A DNA stretch of 64,000 nt from Ustilago trichophora (GCA_900323505.1 OOIN01000032.1:432114-496113); one strand, 5' to 3'; shown: positions 11,210-23,181, numbered from the stretch's first letter. The notes: a model not told the origin generated them from the sequence alone. Translations and numbers: made by a program.

Positions 11210-12189
11210 AAGCTTGGCTCTGAGATTTCCAAAGTCAACGATTAGCTGGCTCTCCCTGCGAGGTCAATGAGTAGCTTAACATCATAAATCCGAAAAAAAA
11301 CGAGTCGAATTCTTCTTGCGCCAGCTAGAGAGGAGCCACAACGCGCTGAATATCTCGAATCGAGCGCAGAGGGAAGAGCGTGATTTGGCACATTACGAAA
11401 TTTGTCCAAAGACAAGCGTGGGAGTTTTTAATACACGTGACCTATCGAAATACTTGCGCTTCATGGAGAAGAGTCGCATTTCGGTGCCGCTTCGAGTGTC
11501 CAAAAATCAGACTCGAAAGACTTGCGAAAGTCGAGGCTGGCTGCAAGAAGGCCTGCCAAACAAGAGGGCAGCACAGCGCAACAGTCAAAGCAAGGCCAGT
11601 AAGTTAGCCAAGTGAAGCGAGCGCAGCAGAAGCATCCCGACCAAGGTCTGAAGTCTCCCGACGCTATCACACCTTCTCTCTGCTCCCACCAGTAACTCTC
11701 AAGACATACTCTAGCCAAGGTAAGCTCGATATCAACAACGTCATCGACATCTTTGGACAATCCCGAAACTGCGATCTTGTCGGATTCATAAGCATCAGCC
11801 CGTTCAGCCAGCACCAGCAATACATTCGACACATCCCAAACGAATCATCAAGTACCAGTGATTCCCTTGCAACGGACACTCGTCAAACTTGTCACACAGT
11901 TGCAACAGCATTCCGTGCCCAGTCTCAACCCAGTATCTGAAGTGTTAGCTTTTTCAGCAACCGACAAATCATTGTCATAAGAGATATCTGGAGCAAGCGA
12001 CAAAAGATCCGCGCTCGAAGCGTCACAGCGTTCCAACAATTTTCACAACTCGACCAGCCACTTTGCTAGATTGCAGTTTTCGGATTGTCCTCAGTGCTCT
12101 CCGACTATTTCCAGCACCACCATCACCATCACAGCAGTCTCTGACTCTAGGACCTTTTTCCAACACTTGCACTTGCACCCAATCCAAAG
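10492..12189. promoter_or_regulatory. Shared divergent upstream region of RPL30 and RPL37
   Basis: 1.7 kb between two ribosomal-protein start codons. It includes a (TC)n tract at 11183-11209. No coding frame is convincing; 11316-11615 is open but has no recognisable content. Being the only DNA upstream of both genes, it must contain their promoters (inference). I could not identify a specific factor site. Confidence 0.5.
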
Positions 12190-12975
12190 ATGACGAAGGG
12201 TACCACCTCTTTCGGTAAGCGACAGTAAGTATCATGCGTCAATCCACACGACACAAGAGTATTTCGCACTGCAAAGGCGAGCAAGAACGCTGGGATTATT
12301 GGATAGAATGCAGCAACGTACAATGGCACAACGAATATGACGGTCACTGGCAGGTTCAGAGACATTCCAAAGGAGGTCAGAAGAATTGGATGGGATGGTC
12401 CGCGAGGGTGAAGAATTAGCAGCAACAGCAGCAGTCAGCAGCAGTTCAAGTCGTCCTTTCGTCTTGTTGTCTTCATACGGCCACATCGGCTGTTCGAAGC
12501 GATTGTCACTCCAAGGCAACAAACTACTTGCATCGGTCTGCGAACGAAGACTGGCGACAGGTGGAATAAGGAAGTTAGGCAAAGATATTCGCAGACGCAG
12601 TTACAGGACGGACAGTGCTCGCAGGACAACGGGTTACCTTTTGCAGTTTGGGATCACTTGTCATGTTGTGACAACACAGTCATGGTGCAGTTCGCTCACC
12701 ATTCATTTCCCACTTTGAAACAATCATTTGATTTTCACAGCACCAAGACGCACACCGTCTGCCGACGATGCAACGCTCGTGCCTTCCACCGTCAGAAGAA
12801 GGTCTGCGCCTCGTGCGGTTACCCCGCCGCCAAGATCCGCTCCTACGAGTGGGGCCAGAAGGCTAAGCGCAGAAAGACCACCGGTACCGGCCGCATGCGC
12901 TACCTCAAGAACGTCAGCCGCCGCGCCAAGAACGGTTTCCAGTCCGGCGCTGCCGGCAAGAAGGTTGCCGCCTAA
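12190..12975 (+). CDS. RPL37: 60S ribosomal protein L37 (eL37), two exons
   Basis: Zinc-ribbon protein of the large ribosomal subunit. Exon 1 is 12190-12224 ([11 protein letters not shown] plus two bases of a His codon) and exon 2 is 12741-12975. The join restores [16 protein letters not shown], as in all eL37 proteins. Product 89 residues. The four zinc-binding Cys are in CRRC and CASC, followed by the conserved [12 protein letters not shown] and [16 protein letters not shown]. The intron is 516 nt (12225-12740), with a GTAAGT donor and a pyrimidine-rich CACAG acceptor. That is far longer than the 93-134-nt introns seen elsewhere in the window. Confidence 0.96.
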
Positions 12976-13812
12976 ATCTGTCCTCGATAGCATTTCCCTC
13001 GCTTTCGTTTCTCAGATTTCTTGGTCTCTTTCTCCCGCATCTTCGTAGCACTCTCGTTTGACGTCGATCTCACCTTTCCGACGCTTTCAGCATATCCGCC
13101 TCTCTCTCTCTTTTATTTTCTCTCGATGCGATCTCCGCGACACACGCACAATCATCCAGATGCTTGCATAGCGTCGTGTCGATCGCATCCTCTTTCACCC
13201 CAAAAACGAGACCCATCCTTCCTTCTGGGTTGCACAACCTCTGTTCCAAAAAGAAAAGAAAGTGGAGCGCATCCAAGGGCGAGAAGGAAGCGAACAATAG
13301 GTCTTGCGCTAGAGTAACAAGTAGGGCGTTCCCCCGCTTTTCATCTAAGGTTGCTCTGCGCGTTGTACATCACACAATCCATCAGCACAACCCCTACCAC
13401 ATACAACTAGTTTCACATCTCCCCTCCCACCGTGTCGCCCTTGCACAAATACATGACTTTCAGATCACTTTTGCGATGGCTGCGTTTTGTTTGTGTTCGA
13501 ATATGAGATGCATCTGCGGCTGCTGACGGCGGTGATGAGATGACAGGTCGCTGAAAAGGGCGGCTTCGAGGAGAGCAAACAAAGGTGGAGAGATGTTAAG
13601 GAAGTGTCACACGACACATGTTTGCGCTCACGAAGGGGGTTGGCTTGTGAACGGGTGATTTGGAAAATGGGAGTCCATAGATGGTTGAATGTCACTATTG
13701 GGTACAGTTTGGAGTCAAGAAGTGACATTCAAGGCAATTGCTAGAGGAGAAGAGAAGAAAAAGGTGTCTTGTGTGTGTATGTGTGGAAAGGGATTGGAGG
13801 GGTAATTCTGGC
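12976..13812. other. Convergent intergenic region RPL37 / LEO1
   Basis: About 0.8 kb between two stop codons. CT-rich near 13100-13125, otherwise unremarkable. Small frames on both strands lack recognisable content. Confidence 0.4.
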
Positions 13813-15723
13813 TCACTCGTCATCGCTCTCGATGATGCGCTTCTTTTTGTTGATGGTCTGACTTCCTGGTTGATTATAATCCTCGCCCTCGGCATCCTGT
13901 TCGTCCTCATCCGACGAAAAAGCAGGTTCGGGCCTACGAGGTTTCTCCCTCGCCTCTCCACCTGCGGCAGCCTTCTTTCTTGCCCTCTCGGCCTCTTCAA
14001 TCTTTTGCTCTGCCAATTCCATCTCATCTGGCTCGTCATCAACCTCCATAGCATCTTCATCCTCTGAAGAACGTTTCTTTTTGCGTCTGCCAGCACCTCT
14101 ACCATTTCCATCCTCATCTTCATCATCATCATCCCCTTCATCATCGACAATAAATCCATCATCGTCCTCCTCTGCATACCTCTGTGCTGCAGCCCTCTTA
14201 CCGCCGGCACCGCGACCAACGTTTTCCTCGGCAGCTCCACCAACATCGCTCTCATCACTGTAGTAATCAGCATTGCGAGGACCTGCACCCATCTTTCTTC
14301 CACCCACATACCTGCTTCTCCTACGCGAATCGACGTCAAACATGTCATCGTCAAATTTGCCCGATTTGCGATCCGCCTTTTGACGTTCGCGAATACGTTT
14401 CTTCTCGGCATCCTTGAGGTCCTTTTCGATACGAGCTTTCTCCACTTCGGGATCGAGAGCTCCTTCCCCTGCAGCGGTGGCAACGACACGAGCGGTTTTC
14501 TGGAATCGAAGAGCTTTGGCGATCCTACGATGCGTTTCGGATTGGGTATCAGCGGGGGTGAATGCCAAAGAGCCGGCAATAGGGCCTTGAGACTCCATCA
14601 CTTGCTCGCGTTCGTGCGGTACGACGAGGTAAGAAAGGCTCTGGGCGGGACGATTGGACGAACCGCTGGAACCCATGGGCATGGTTTGGGTGGCTTGACT
14701 GAGGAGTTGCGACGAGGAGGAAGAGGAGGAGGATGGTCCGGCTGTTTGTGAGGAGGCGCTCAGTTGCTGAGGAGTGTTGGTGCCGGTGTTGGCCGTGGAG
14801 ACGCGTCCCTTTTCGGTCTGCTGCGTAATGTCGAAGAGCTCGCTGCCGACTTGGAGCGACATGGTGCCGTCGCTCCATCGAACGATGCGGGCATTGGACT
14901 CGGGGATTTTAGCTCCATCCTCATCCACCTGGTCGGTGTATCTCCATCGTATGGTGTTGGAAGTACGAAGCAAACTCGCAGCGCCGACATCGTTACCGAA
15001 ACCAGAGTTGAAGCCTTCTTCCAGGAGCGTCTTTTCCTCTTGTTCTTCATCCCAGGTGTTGGGCTCGAAGGGGGTGGTCACGTAACGCAAGAAATGGGGT
15101 ATCCTTGCAAGCCAGTGTTCTTTGGTCCTTCGGACGGGAAGTTGGGGGAGAGAGAGATGGGCCACCTCAATGTTGTCATCGGCGGGGAGATCATCTTCTT
15201 CGTCCTCCTTATACTCAAGCTGGCGGCGGGCGTCCTCGTCGAGTTCTTGCGATCCTTCTCGGCCATATGGGCTACCGCTGCGGGAAGATCGGTCCGAGCG
15301 ATCATCACCGCCACGAACAGGAGAGGAGGGATCGAGAGGCGGAGGTGCAGTCAAACCATTCGACCCGGTGGGAGAAGGAGAAGCCGAAGCCGAAGCAACA
15401 CGTTGCCTGGGTCGGCGCACTTTGCGACGAATTCCCTCGTCCTCATCGTCATCTTCGTCGTCATCGTCATTGTTGTTGACAGCTGCCGCATTTTCGGCTT
15501 CAACACCATCCTGTCGAGAGGTGTTTCGCTTTGCAACACGAACCTGCTCCTCCTCTTCTTCATCATCATCATCGCCAAAGAGGGCGTCTTCGAGGTTGTC
15601 TCCAGCAGGTTCGGCTGCGACTGGTGCTGATGATGGAGCATCACCGGATGTGAGGGTTTCCTGCGTTTCGACTGCTGGTGCAACCGCTGCTGTGGTGTCT
15701 GCTGCTGCCTCGTGGTCCGACAT
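13813..15723 (-). CDS. LEO1: Paf1 complex subunit Leo1
   Basis: Subunit of the RNA polymerase II-associated Paf1 complex, which supports elongation and co-transcriptional histone modification. The chosen ATG (complement of 15721-15723, context CACACCATG, MSDHEAAADTT) gives 636 residues; the frame is open further upstream but only through leader-like sequence. Residues ~40-190 are acidic and Ser-rich. The folded Leo1 core follows at about 190-400: IPHFLRYVTTPFEPNTWDEE, NTIRWRYT, RIVRWSDGTMSLQVGSELFDI, then SYLVVPHERE and LAFTPADTQSETHRRIAKAL. The C-terminal third is a charged tail with RNA-binding-type basic patches and acidic blocks, ending in KKKRIIESDDE, typical of Leo1. No intron. Divergent from MGM101. 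Confidence 0.93.
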   Translation of the reverse strand: MSDHEAAADTTAAVAPAVETQETLTSGDAPSSAPVAAEPAGDNLEDALFGDDDDEEEEEQVRVAKRNTSRQDGVEAENAAAVNNNDDDDEDDDEDEGIRRKVRRPRQRVASASASPSPTGSNGLTAPPPLDPSSPVRGGDDRSDRSSRSGSPYGREGSQELDEDARRQLEYKEDEEDDLPADDNIEVAHLSLPQLPVRRTKEHWLARIPHFLRYVTTPFEPNTWDEEQEEKTLLEEGFNSGFGNDVGAASLLRTSNTIRWRYTDQVDEDGAKIPESNARIVRWSDGTMSLQVGSELFDITQQTEKGRVSTANTGTNTPQQLSASSQTAGPSSSSSSSSQLLSQATQTMPMGSSGSSNRPAQSLSYLVVPHEREQVMESQGPIAGSLAFTPADTQSETHRRIAKALRFQKTARVVATAAGEGALDPEVEKARIEKDLKDAEKKRIRERQKADRKSGKFDDDMFDVDSRRRSRYVGGRKMGAGPRNADYYSDESDVGGAAEENVGRGAGGKRAAAQRYAEEDDDGFIVDDEGDDDDEDEDGNGRGAGRRKKKRSSEDEDAMEVDDEPDEMELAEQKIEEAERARKKAAAGGEAREKPRRPEPAFSSDEDEQDAEGEDYNQPGSQTINKKKRIIESDDE

Positions 15724-16320
15724 GGTGTGTAGAGAAAGCAGATCTGTGCGAAGAGATAACTCCTGATCCGGCTCCTTGTTGGCTATTCTACTGTGCAGCC
15801 CGTCCCTAGCAGCTGTCTCTATGCTTCCAGAGTCTCTCGTATGCTGTAGACGGTGGATGATTGCCGTCAGTATGGAGTTTGGTTGGTGTAGACTGACACA
15901 AAGAAAGAGCTTCCTGCGCTTCTTGGCTCCGCGTTTCTCATCTTCGCGTGTCTTTGCCGAAAATGCTTGGTATCGCGCGAGAAGAATCAAGACACCGCGT
16001 CTATGCATGACTTTGCCTCCACACAAGCGCTGAGCAGCATTCCGTCACTTTTTCTTGCGAATCTGAGCACGGTGCAACTTCTGATCATGACCGTGACTCA
16101 AAGCCTTTCTGCTTCTATGATTCCGCCCACTACCTTCATTAACACCTTTTCTCTCATCGGTTTGTAAGGACAGACCCGACTGTAGCCATCAACATCGGAA
16201 AAAATCAAAGCAAATCCGAGAACAGCAGTCAAGACACATTTCAAGCCTCTTCCCCACTCTACGGCGGACCATTAGCTAGAGTTGCTCATCTTTGAGGAAA
16301 AACATCCTCCAACAAGCACG
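15724..16320. promoter_or_regulatory. Divergent upstream region LEO1 / MGM101
   Basis: About 600 bases between two start codons; must hold both promoters. No distinct repeat or site stands out. Confidence 0.4.
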
Positions 16321-17289
16321 ATGAGGACGCCATTCGTTACAGTGGCTCGTAGTTTGCTGCGACAGCCTTCGTTCAATACATCTGCACGAAATTTCTGCTC
16401 GGTCTCGGCACCCGTACTCAGCTCTCGCGGCCGAACTTTCACCAAGCAGCAGCAACAGCAGCCAGCACGAACGAGTCTCAAGGATCTGCACCCCTTGCCC
16501 GAGTCGATGCGCGAGCAGCTCGAGAACTCCGATGCACCAGAGGAGCCATATACCGCCACTGGAAATTCGAACGACCCCGCTGTTCACTCGAGTCGTCCCG
16601 CTGCTCAGCCAGCCGAGGTCGATGTCAACCCTAGCGTAGCTGCTCCTGGCCTGGTCAATGGATCTTCATCGTCTAGCAACGGATCGCCTGCCCACTCTTC
16701 TTCGAATGAATCCCGTTCATCCTCCATCACTACCTCGGCACCGTCGAACAACGTCTCGGAGGAGTGGGGCACGAGCTTTGCCGGACTTGGCGAGCGCTCT
16801 TTCAGCAGGGAGGCGGTCGAAGTGTTGATGGCACCTGTTAACGAGGCCGACGTTGAGATCAAGCCCGATGGACTCATCTACCTGCCAGAGATCAAGTACC
16901 GCCGAATCCTAAACAAGGCGTTCGGGCCGGGTGGATGGGGTATGGCACCTCGCAGTGAGACCAACGTTGGTCAGGGCATCGTGAGCCGTGAATGGGTGCT
17001 CATCTGCCAGGGCCGCTTTGTCGCGACAGCAAGAGGCGAACAGGAATTCTTCAAGCCTTCCGGTGTACCCACAGCGTCTGAGGGCGCAAAGTCGAACGCG
17101 CTGATGCGATGCTGCAAGGACCTGGGTGTGTCGTCCGAGTTGTGGGATCCTCGATTCATTCGACAATTCCGCAAGAAGCACTGTGTCGAGGTTTGGGCGC
17201 AAGATACCGCGGGTAAGAAGAAGAAGCTGTGGCGTCGTAAGGATGATCCCCCTTTCGAGTATCCTTGGAAGGAGACTGGTACCGCCTGA
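16321..17289 (+). CDS. MGM101: Mitochondrial genome maintenance protein Mgm101
   Basis: Mitochondrial single-strand-annealing protein of the Rad52-like family, needed for mtDNA recombination repair and maintenance. The ATG at 16321 gives 322 residues (the frame opens at a TTG 39 bases earlier). The start [20 protein letters not shown] is Arg/Ser-rich and lacks acidic residues, as expected for a matrix-targeting sequence. Residues ~40-150 are low complexity (poly-Gln, Ser-rich). The conserved core runs from about 155 to the end: [88 protein letters not shown] and the basic tail [20 protein letters not shown]. No intron. Followed in the same direction by the 4E-T-like gene. Confidence 0.95.
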   Translation: MRTPFVTVARSLLRQPSFNTSARNFCSVSAPVLSSRGRTFTKQQQQQPARTSLKDLHPLPESMREQLENSDAPEEPYTATGNSNDPAVHSSRPAAQPAEVDVNPSVAAPGLVNGSSSSSNGSPAHSSSNESRSSSITTSAPSNNVSEEWGTSFAGLGERSFSREAVEVLMAPVNEADVEIKPDGLIYLPEIKYRRILNKAFGPGGWGMAPRSETNVGQGIVSREWVLICQGRFVATARGEQEFFKPSGVPTASEGAKSNALMRCCKDLGVSSELWDPRFIRQFRKKHCVEVWAQDTAGKKKKLWRRKDDPPFEYPWKETGTA

Positions 17290-18252
17290 GCTGGTCCGTC
17301 AGAGTTTGAGTAGCAATCAAAAGCTAGAAGTCAGAGCCCAACTCAAAGTCTGCACAAGGATGGATTGTCTGCATTCCGGCTCCAATATTCAGTCTCCTCT
17401 CGATGTAAGAGGCGCCGTGCGTTGTTGAACAGTGAATGTATGAATGAGAGGATGTTGATGTGACGAAAGGGAAAGGGCCGATCACGACAAAGCCCGATTC
17501 GTGATTGATCGAATGAATCCATTTCAAATTGAAATAGAGAGAAAGGGAGGAAGGGAGAGAGAGAGAGCTGTGTTGCGCAAAGGCCAACCCAATCTTGTCA
17601 ATCTTGGTGTAGCCGCATTCGAAATCGGGGAGAAAATGGAAATGAACACCAAGCGGTGTCGACTCGAATCCGGCAGCTGGTCTGGTATGAGCTGGATTAA
17701 TTATTTGGATTTGGATTTGGATTTGGACTTGGATTTGGATTTTCTGGCCGTACGAAACAAGCTCTATCACTCGAGTTGGCCGTAGCGTCGTTTGGTCCAA
17801 TCACACTTGACTTTCACTCTGCTCCAGATGTCACCATCATCTTGCTGGATACACCTTCAGCGACACAAACATCACCATCTTGGCATCATCGATACACTGA
17901 CACTCGCTCTTTCAACTTGGCACACATCATCTCGCTGTCACACCCTTGCAAGGCTTATTACAACGTCTTTCTGCTTTCTGCAACTGGCACCGGTCGAACA
18001 CAGATCCCTCTTCCAAGCACTTTCATTCGGGTCTGGTCAGCAAACGCAATCTCTCCTTCCACGACTCGCAACACTGTACTTTTGGGAGCGCTTTCCGGAC
18101 ACAAAGACTCAAGGTCGAATCGTTCGTCGTATACACCTGAACAGCGGTCGCCCATACCCATCCTACTCCAATTGATCAGCATCTCGACAAAGGCACTAGG
18201 AACCGAACAAGCCTAGTCTGCCTACTCAGCTGTTCTACACTACTTATTCACC
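17290..18252. promoter_or_regulatory. Intergenic region with TTGGAT hexamer repeat
   Basis: Lies between MGM101 and the start of the 4E-T-like gene. A hexamer TTGGAT is repeated about six times with one substitution (17704-17740). The stretch 17780-18250 is pyrimidine-rich and probably the leader/promoter of the downstream gene. Confidence 0.5.
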
Positions 18253-21234
18253 ATGGCAGCCGGTAAGTATTTGAGCTGCTATCTTCACGTACAAAGCCTT
18301 TTCCTTTAGTCTTTTTGATTGACTTTTTTTGTGTCTCCACTTGCAATCCGAACAGGACCGCCGCCGGGTCTTGGCATAGCAGCACCGTCACCAGCAGCAT
18401 TGCCGCCCAACCCTTTCGGTGCCAACGGCTCACAAGGCGCTCACAAGTCGCCTCTTGCCCATCATGCCGCCCCCGAAACAACAACAGTCAAGTATCAACG
18501 ACCATCAAACTGCCCACGAACCTACAGCAGGGGTGTGCTTCTAGCCTTCAGCTCCTCGGCCTTGGTCGCCAAACCCATCAACATGGCTCCCCTTCGCGAT
18601 TGGTTCGGAGAATGGGAACCCTACCACCACAAGGCTACACCTTACTACCGTGACACTCCACGACGAGGAGGCCACGCCGCAGAAGAGGCTTCCCACCATG
18701 CAGCTGAAGGCGAAGAGGCTGCCAACAACGGCGGCATCGTCGGAGGCGCTCTCGGAGGCTTTGGACCTAGAAGGGAAGGCGCAGGTGCTCGCTTCGGAGG
18801 CAGGAGAAACGAAGACCGCGAACGTAGCGAAGGCCTCCGGCTTGGTGAGGTCGGCGGAAGACGAGTCGCTCCCGCCGGCAAAAACCCCTTTGGTCAGATC
18901 TCGGCAAGTGGCACCTTCAAGCCTGCAGGCACACCAGGAGGCGGACGTGGCCTGCCTCGAGATGGCAACGCTGAAGGTCTCGGCGAGGGACGTCGCTCCG
19001 GCATGGGCGAGCGTTCCACTTCGTACGGCAAGGACAGGATGCGTGAAATGCTTCCCGAAGACAGGAGGCGCGATCCCGCCCGCGACAGACGACGTGGCGA
19101 GCGTGGACTCGACGCAGACGAGAGTCGTGAAGAGGGCGAAATCATCGAATCCCCGCGAATCCGACGTACAGGCGGAGCCGACACCGCCTCGGACTGGAGA
19201 AGACCTGGTGATCGAGACCGAGCAGGTCCTTTCTCCAGCATTGCATCCGATCGCTTGCGGCCCGGCGAGCGACGTGGTGCCCAACGTGCTGGTGGCGCTC
19301 CTTGGACCGGCGATGCCGACGACAACCCGGCTTGGCTCGAGGACGACTCTGAACCTCTGCCCGTGGACAACCGTGCTCCCTTTGGCCAGTTCGGCAGCCG
19401 CCGTAAGGAAGCGGACGGATTGGACGACCCCTCGCGCAGCGGTGACATGACAGGTGCAGTCGACAGTATTCAGGCTTTCAAGGCTCAGATGAAGGAACGT
19501 GAGCGTCGCGAGAGGCTGGCAAGAGGTGAGCCTGAACCCGCAGACAACCATGCCGTCTCAGAAAGCACTCGTTTTGGATCGCCCGGTGCGGACAAGGATG
19601 CTGCAGACGAGTATCAGCTCGGCAGCGACGCAGCTTCCCGACAGTCTGAAATGGAGGCCATCCGTCAAGAGATGATGGCCGCTGCCAATCAGCGCTCTTC
19701 TTCCGGCACTTCGCTCTACGATAGCATCTCCAACAGCCACGGTGGCTCTGAAGGACAAGGACCGCCCGGTCTCCCCGTTCGATCCAGCCGATTTGCTCGC
19801 TTCTTTGACGGTCGAGGTGCACCCCCCCGCGACCCTCAGGCCGCCGCTCTCGCCGCTCAACAGAGGATGCTCGAGTCGATGGGCAACCTCGGCTCCGCCA
19901 ATGCTGCATCTGAAACAGGAAAGGATACGGCTAGCGTACAGAGCCCTCAATCGCCACCCAATGCTTCATCCTCGTCGATCAACATCTCGGAGCTCTTTAG
20001 CAAGACCTCGATCCGTGACAAGGGCGATGGCGCACAGAAGGACAAGAATGTTACAGAGGCAGACCAGCAGAGCATGCAGAAGCTCATGGCCATGTTGCAA
20101 GGTGGTGGCGGCAGTGGCGGAAGCGGAGCTGGAACGCCTGCACTTGCCAAAGGTGCCGATGCACACGGCGATAGCCACGGTTACCAACAACCATCAGAGT
20201 CTGCTGATAGGCTCAAGGAGCTTCTGCGCAGCCAGGGACGCGGCGATGAGGATGGATCGAACGAACTTCCTCGAAGCATCGTTTCGCCCAGATCGTCGTC
20301 GGCCGAGGCCCACGGCCATGGAATGGAAGCCCGCTCGCCCCTCCCTTACAATCAGCAGCACCAGCGAGAATCGAGCGCCTCGCTTCCGCAACAAATGCCT
20401 TCCCAGCAACTACAGCAGCAGCAACAACAACAACAGCAGCAGCAGCATGAGCAGTACCCGCAGTACCAACAGCAGCAGCGATCCGAATCCCCAGCCATTG
20501 GTGGTGGTGGTGCCCCTTCCCCTTACAATGATCCTCGTCAGCAGCAGTTGAGTGGCGTTGGCTCCCCCACCAGCCCTGGTGGACCTGGTGTTGGCTCGCC
20601 TGGTCCCGCCCCTGGTCTTGCAGGATTCGGTGGATTCCCTGGTGCGATGCCTGGCCGTCCGCCTCCTCCTGGTATGGATCCTCGGCTGATGGCTCGACCT
20701 CCCATGGGTGGCCCTGGTTTCCAGCAGATGCCGCCTCACATTGCTGCCAGTCTTGGCCTCGCTCGAGGTCCTATGCCACCTGGAATGGGCAACATGCCTC
20801 CCCCTCCCATGGGCGTTCCTGGTGGGCTTCGTGGCCCCAACGGCGCCTTCCCTGGCTTTGGACCCTTCCCAGGAGGCCGTCCCCCTCCTCCCGGTATGCC
20901 ACCCCAACTGTACCAGCAGCTGATGAGCATGCCTCCTCACATCCAGCAGCAAGTTCTCGCAGGCCAAGGTTTCCCTCCCGGCATGCCTCCTCCTCCACGC
21001 TCCCCCTACGACATGCCTGGCACGCATGGCAGCGGCGGTCCCGACAGAAGATCTCAATCGCCAGCCTCCGCTTTCCCTTACTACGCAGCTCAAGGCCCAG
21101 CAGGCGCCAACCAAGGCCCATCCTCCCCACAACAACCCCAGGCACCCGTTAGCGTAGGAAGCCAAGCTATGAACGGCGCCAACTTGATGGCTCTCCTTAG
21201 CGGAGGTAGAAATACGCCCAGTAACAGTGGCTAA
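18253..21234 (+). CDS. Low-complexity protein with eIF4E-binding-like motif (4E-T-like), two exons
   Basis: Exon 1 is only 10 bases (18253-18262, ATGGCAGCCG). A 93-nt intron (GTAAGT...CCGAACAG) separates it from exon 2 (18356-21234). Together they encode 962 residues beginning MAAGPPPGLG. At residues 60-66 YSRGVLL matches the YxxxxL-phi eIF4E-binding consensus and sits before DWFGEWEPY, an arrangement like that of metazoan 4E-T. The middle is charged and Arg/Glu-rich (ESREEGEIIESPRIRR; SIQAFKAQMKERERRERLA). The C-terminal third is polyQ (about 20404-20480) and then long Pro/Gly/Met-rich. This composition is typical of mRNP or P-body proteins. The family assignment is inference from one motif and composition; no enzymatic domain is present. 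Confidence 0.6.
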
Positions 21235-21471
21235 TTTCTACCTTTTCTTTTTCTTTTTCTTTTTTTTTTCCGCACTGCAACACCGATCCGTGTCAAATCT
21301 TATTTTGCTCCCCCTTGTCGTCTCTCTCTCTCTCTCTCTCTTTATCTCTCTTTTTACGTTTCGTACACGATTCGCTACCTTTTTGATGATCTATGATGGT
21401 TTTGAGTTGTTTCCCAATCATATTTTGCGATGATTTTCTTTTTGTTACAGAGTATCGTGTTGTGTGATTTT

Positions 21472-21504
<33 letters not shown>

Positions 21505-21912
21505 ATTAATGTGCTGGTGTGTGGACGGTTATTCTTTGGGAGACTTTGTTTCTTTTAAAAGGGGGATTTTTGTGCGGTTGATGGTGAGAAAATGCAATAT
21601 AACTTATGTGTGGGGGTGTGAAGTTTATCAACTGCTTTATTCAACAAATAATTGTCAACATACAGTATCTTGACCAGACAATCAGACGTCTTTGACCATC
21701 TGAGAAAGTCCATTTCTTCATAGCATGCACACCCAAAGTCGCTTTACTTTTTCCATCACAATGCAACGTAAACAGTCAACTTTTGCATGCACATCGAAAG
21801 CAGCGGATCACTTTTTTTTTCTATCACAACAGTAAAAAAAGCACATGCCAACTAGTCAACCTTTTGCATTAGGAGATATTGGAAACATCTAAAGACGTAT
21901 ACAAGGAAAAAC
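21235..21912. other. Convergent intergenic region with (CT)n and (GA)n tracts
   Basis: Between the stops of the 4E-T-like gene and IVD. Contains (TC)n at 21321-21341 and (GA)n at about 21472-21504, whose complementary sequences could pair in a transcript. No gene seen. Confidence 0.5.
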
Positions 21913-23181
21913 TTAGTTGTTAAGTTGCTCGTTAAACATGCGACCGATAAGCATTCTTCTAATCTCCTGAGTGCCCGCTCCGACAGTATACAATCTGGCA
22001 TCTCTCCAGAACCTTGCGACAGGGTAGTCGTTTGTATAACCGTTTCCGCCCAAGATCTGCATTGCTTCGCTGGTGACTTCTACACATCGGTCGGAGCTGT
22101 AGAGGATGGAGCCTGCGCAATCTCTTCTGCTAACCTTGCCCGCATCGCATGCACGACCTACGGCATAGACGTAGGAGCGGGCGGCGCCGAGCTTGGTATA
22201 CATATCTGCGATTTTGCCCTGCAAGAGTTGGAATTCGGCGATTCGTTGGCCGAACTGCTTGCGTTCGTGTGCGTACGAGACAGAGTAGTCAAAGGCTGCT
22301 TGCATCAGCCCCAACGGTCCACCGGAGAGAACGAGTCGCTCAAGATCTAAGCCAGACATGAGAACTCCAGCTCCCTTGTTGAGCTTGCCGAGGATGTTGG
22401 TCTCAGGTACTTCGACGTTGTCAAAGTGAATTTCGCATGTGTCGCTACCGCGCATTCCGACCTTGTCGAGTTTGGGAAGTTGGGTGAATCCTGGCATGCC
22501 CTTTTCGAGGATAAAGGCGGTGATTCCCTTGGAGCCGGCTTTGGGTTCTGTTTTGGCGTAAACGATAAAGGTGGATGCGATGGGAGCATTTGTGATCCAC
22601 ATCTTGCCTCCATTGAGGACATAGTGATCGCCCTTCTTGGTTGCGGTTGTAGTCATCGAGACTACATCTGATCCAGAGCCGGGTTCAGACATGGCCAAAG
22701 ATCCGACTTTCTTTCCCGAGATGAGGTCGGGAAGGTATTTCTCCTTCTGCTCTTGGGTACCGTGTCTGTTGAGCTGGTTGACACACAGGTTGGAGTGAGC
22801 ACCGTAGCTAAGCGCCATGGAACCAGAAGCACGCGACAATTCCTCCATAACAATGGTGTGGTCCAGATATCCTTTACCCAAACCACCAAATTCCTCAGGA
22901 ACGGTAATACCGAGCAAGCCCATATCACCAAGCTTGGTCCAAATGTCCTTGGGAGACTCGTTGTTGCGGTCGATGGCGGCTGCTTTTTCGGGAGGCAATT
23001 CGGCAGAGACAAAGGTGGATACGGCATCTCGTAGTTCCATCTGTTCTTCAGTTAGGCCGGCTACGTCAGTGTTGTAGAAAGTGGTGGCCATACCGCGGCG
23101 GGAGAGGGGGGCGATTCGGGCGGTGGAGAGCATAGTGCGGCGCAAGGGCGCGACGGCACTGCGAAGGGCAGAGAATGACAT
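21913..23181 (-). CDS. IVD: Isovaleryl-CoA dehydrogenase, mitochondrial
   Basis: FAD-dependent acyl-CoA dehydrogenase of leucine breakdown, converting isovaleryl-CoA to 3-methylcrotonyl-CoA and passing electrons to ETF in the matrix. 422 residues from an ATG. The first ~30 residues (Ser/Arg-rich, no acidic residues, [20 protein letters not shown]) form a clear mitochondrial presequence. Acyl-CoA dehydrogenase signatures follow: [43 protein letters not shown] and [20 protein letters not shown]. Glu281 in [18 protein letters not shown] is at the unusual catalytic-base position characteristic of IVD (and long-chain) enzymes, which separates it from other family members. No intron. Convergent with the 4E-T-like gene. 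Confidence 0.95.
   Translation of the reverse strand: MSFSALRSAVAPLRRTMLSTARIAPLSRRGMATTFYNTDVAGLTEEQMELRDAVSTFVSAELPPEKAAAIDRNNESPKDIWTKLGDMGLLGITVPEEFGGLGKGYLDHTIVMEELSRASGSMALSYGAHSNLCVNQLNRHGTQEQKEKYLPDLISGKKVGSLAMSEPGSGSDVVSMTTTATKKGDHYVLNGGKMWITNAPIASTFIVYAKTEPKAGSKGITAFILEKGMPGFTQLPKLDKVGMRGSDTCEIHFDNVEVPETNILGKLNKGAGVLMSGLDLERLVLSGGPLGLMQAAFDYSVSYAHERKQFGQRIAEFQLLQGKIADMYTKLGAARSYVYAVGRACDAGKVSRRDCAGSILYSSDRCVEVTSEAMQILGGNGYTNDYPVARFWRDARLYTVGAGTQEIRRMLIGRMFNEQLNN

Noticed and set aside
11316..11615. 99-codon frame between RPL30 and RPL37
   Set aside because: Arg/Ser/Gln-rich with no domain and poor start context; likely random.
12225..12740. C/D snoRNA in the RPL37 intron
   Set aside because: No RTGATGA box with a matching CTGA was found by eye; kept only as a question about intron length.
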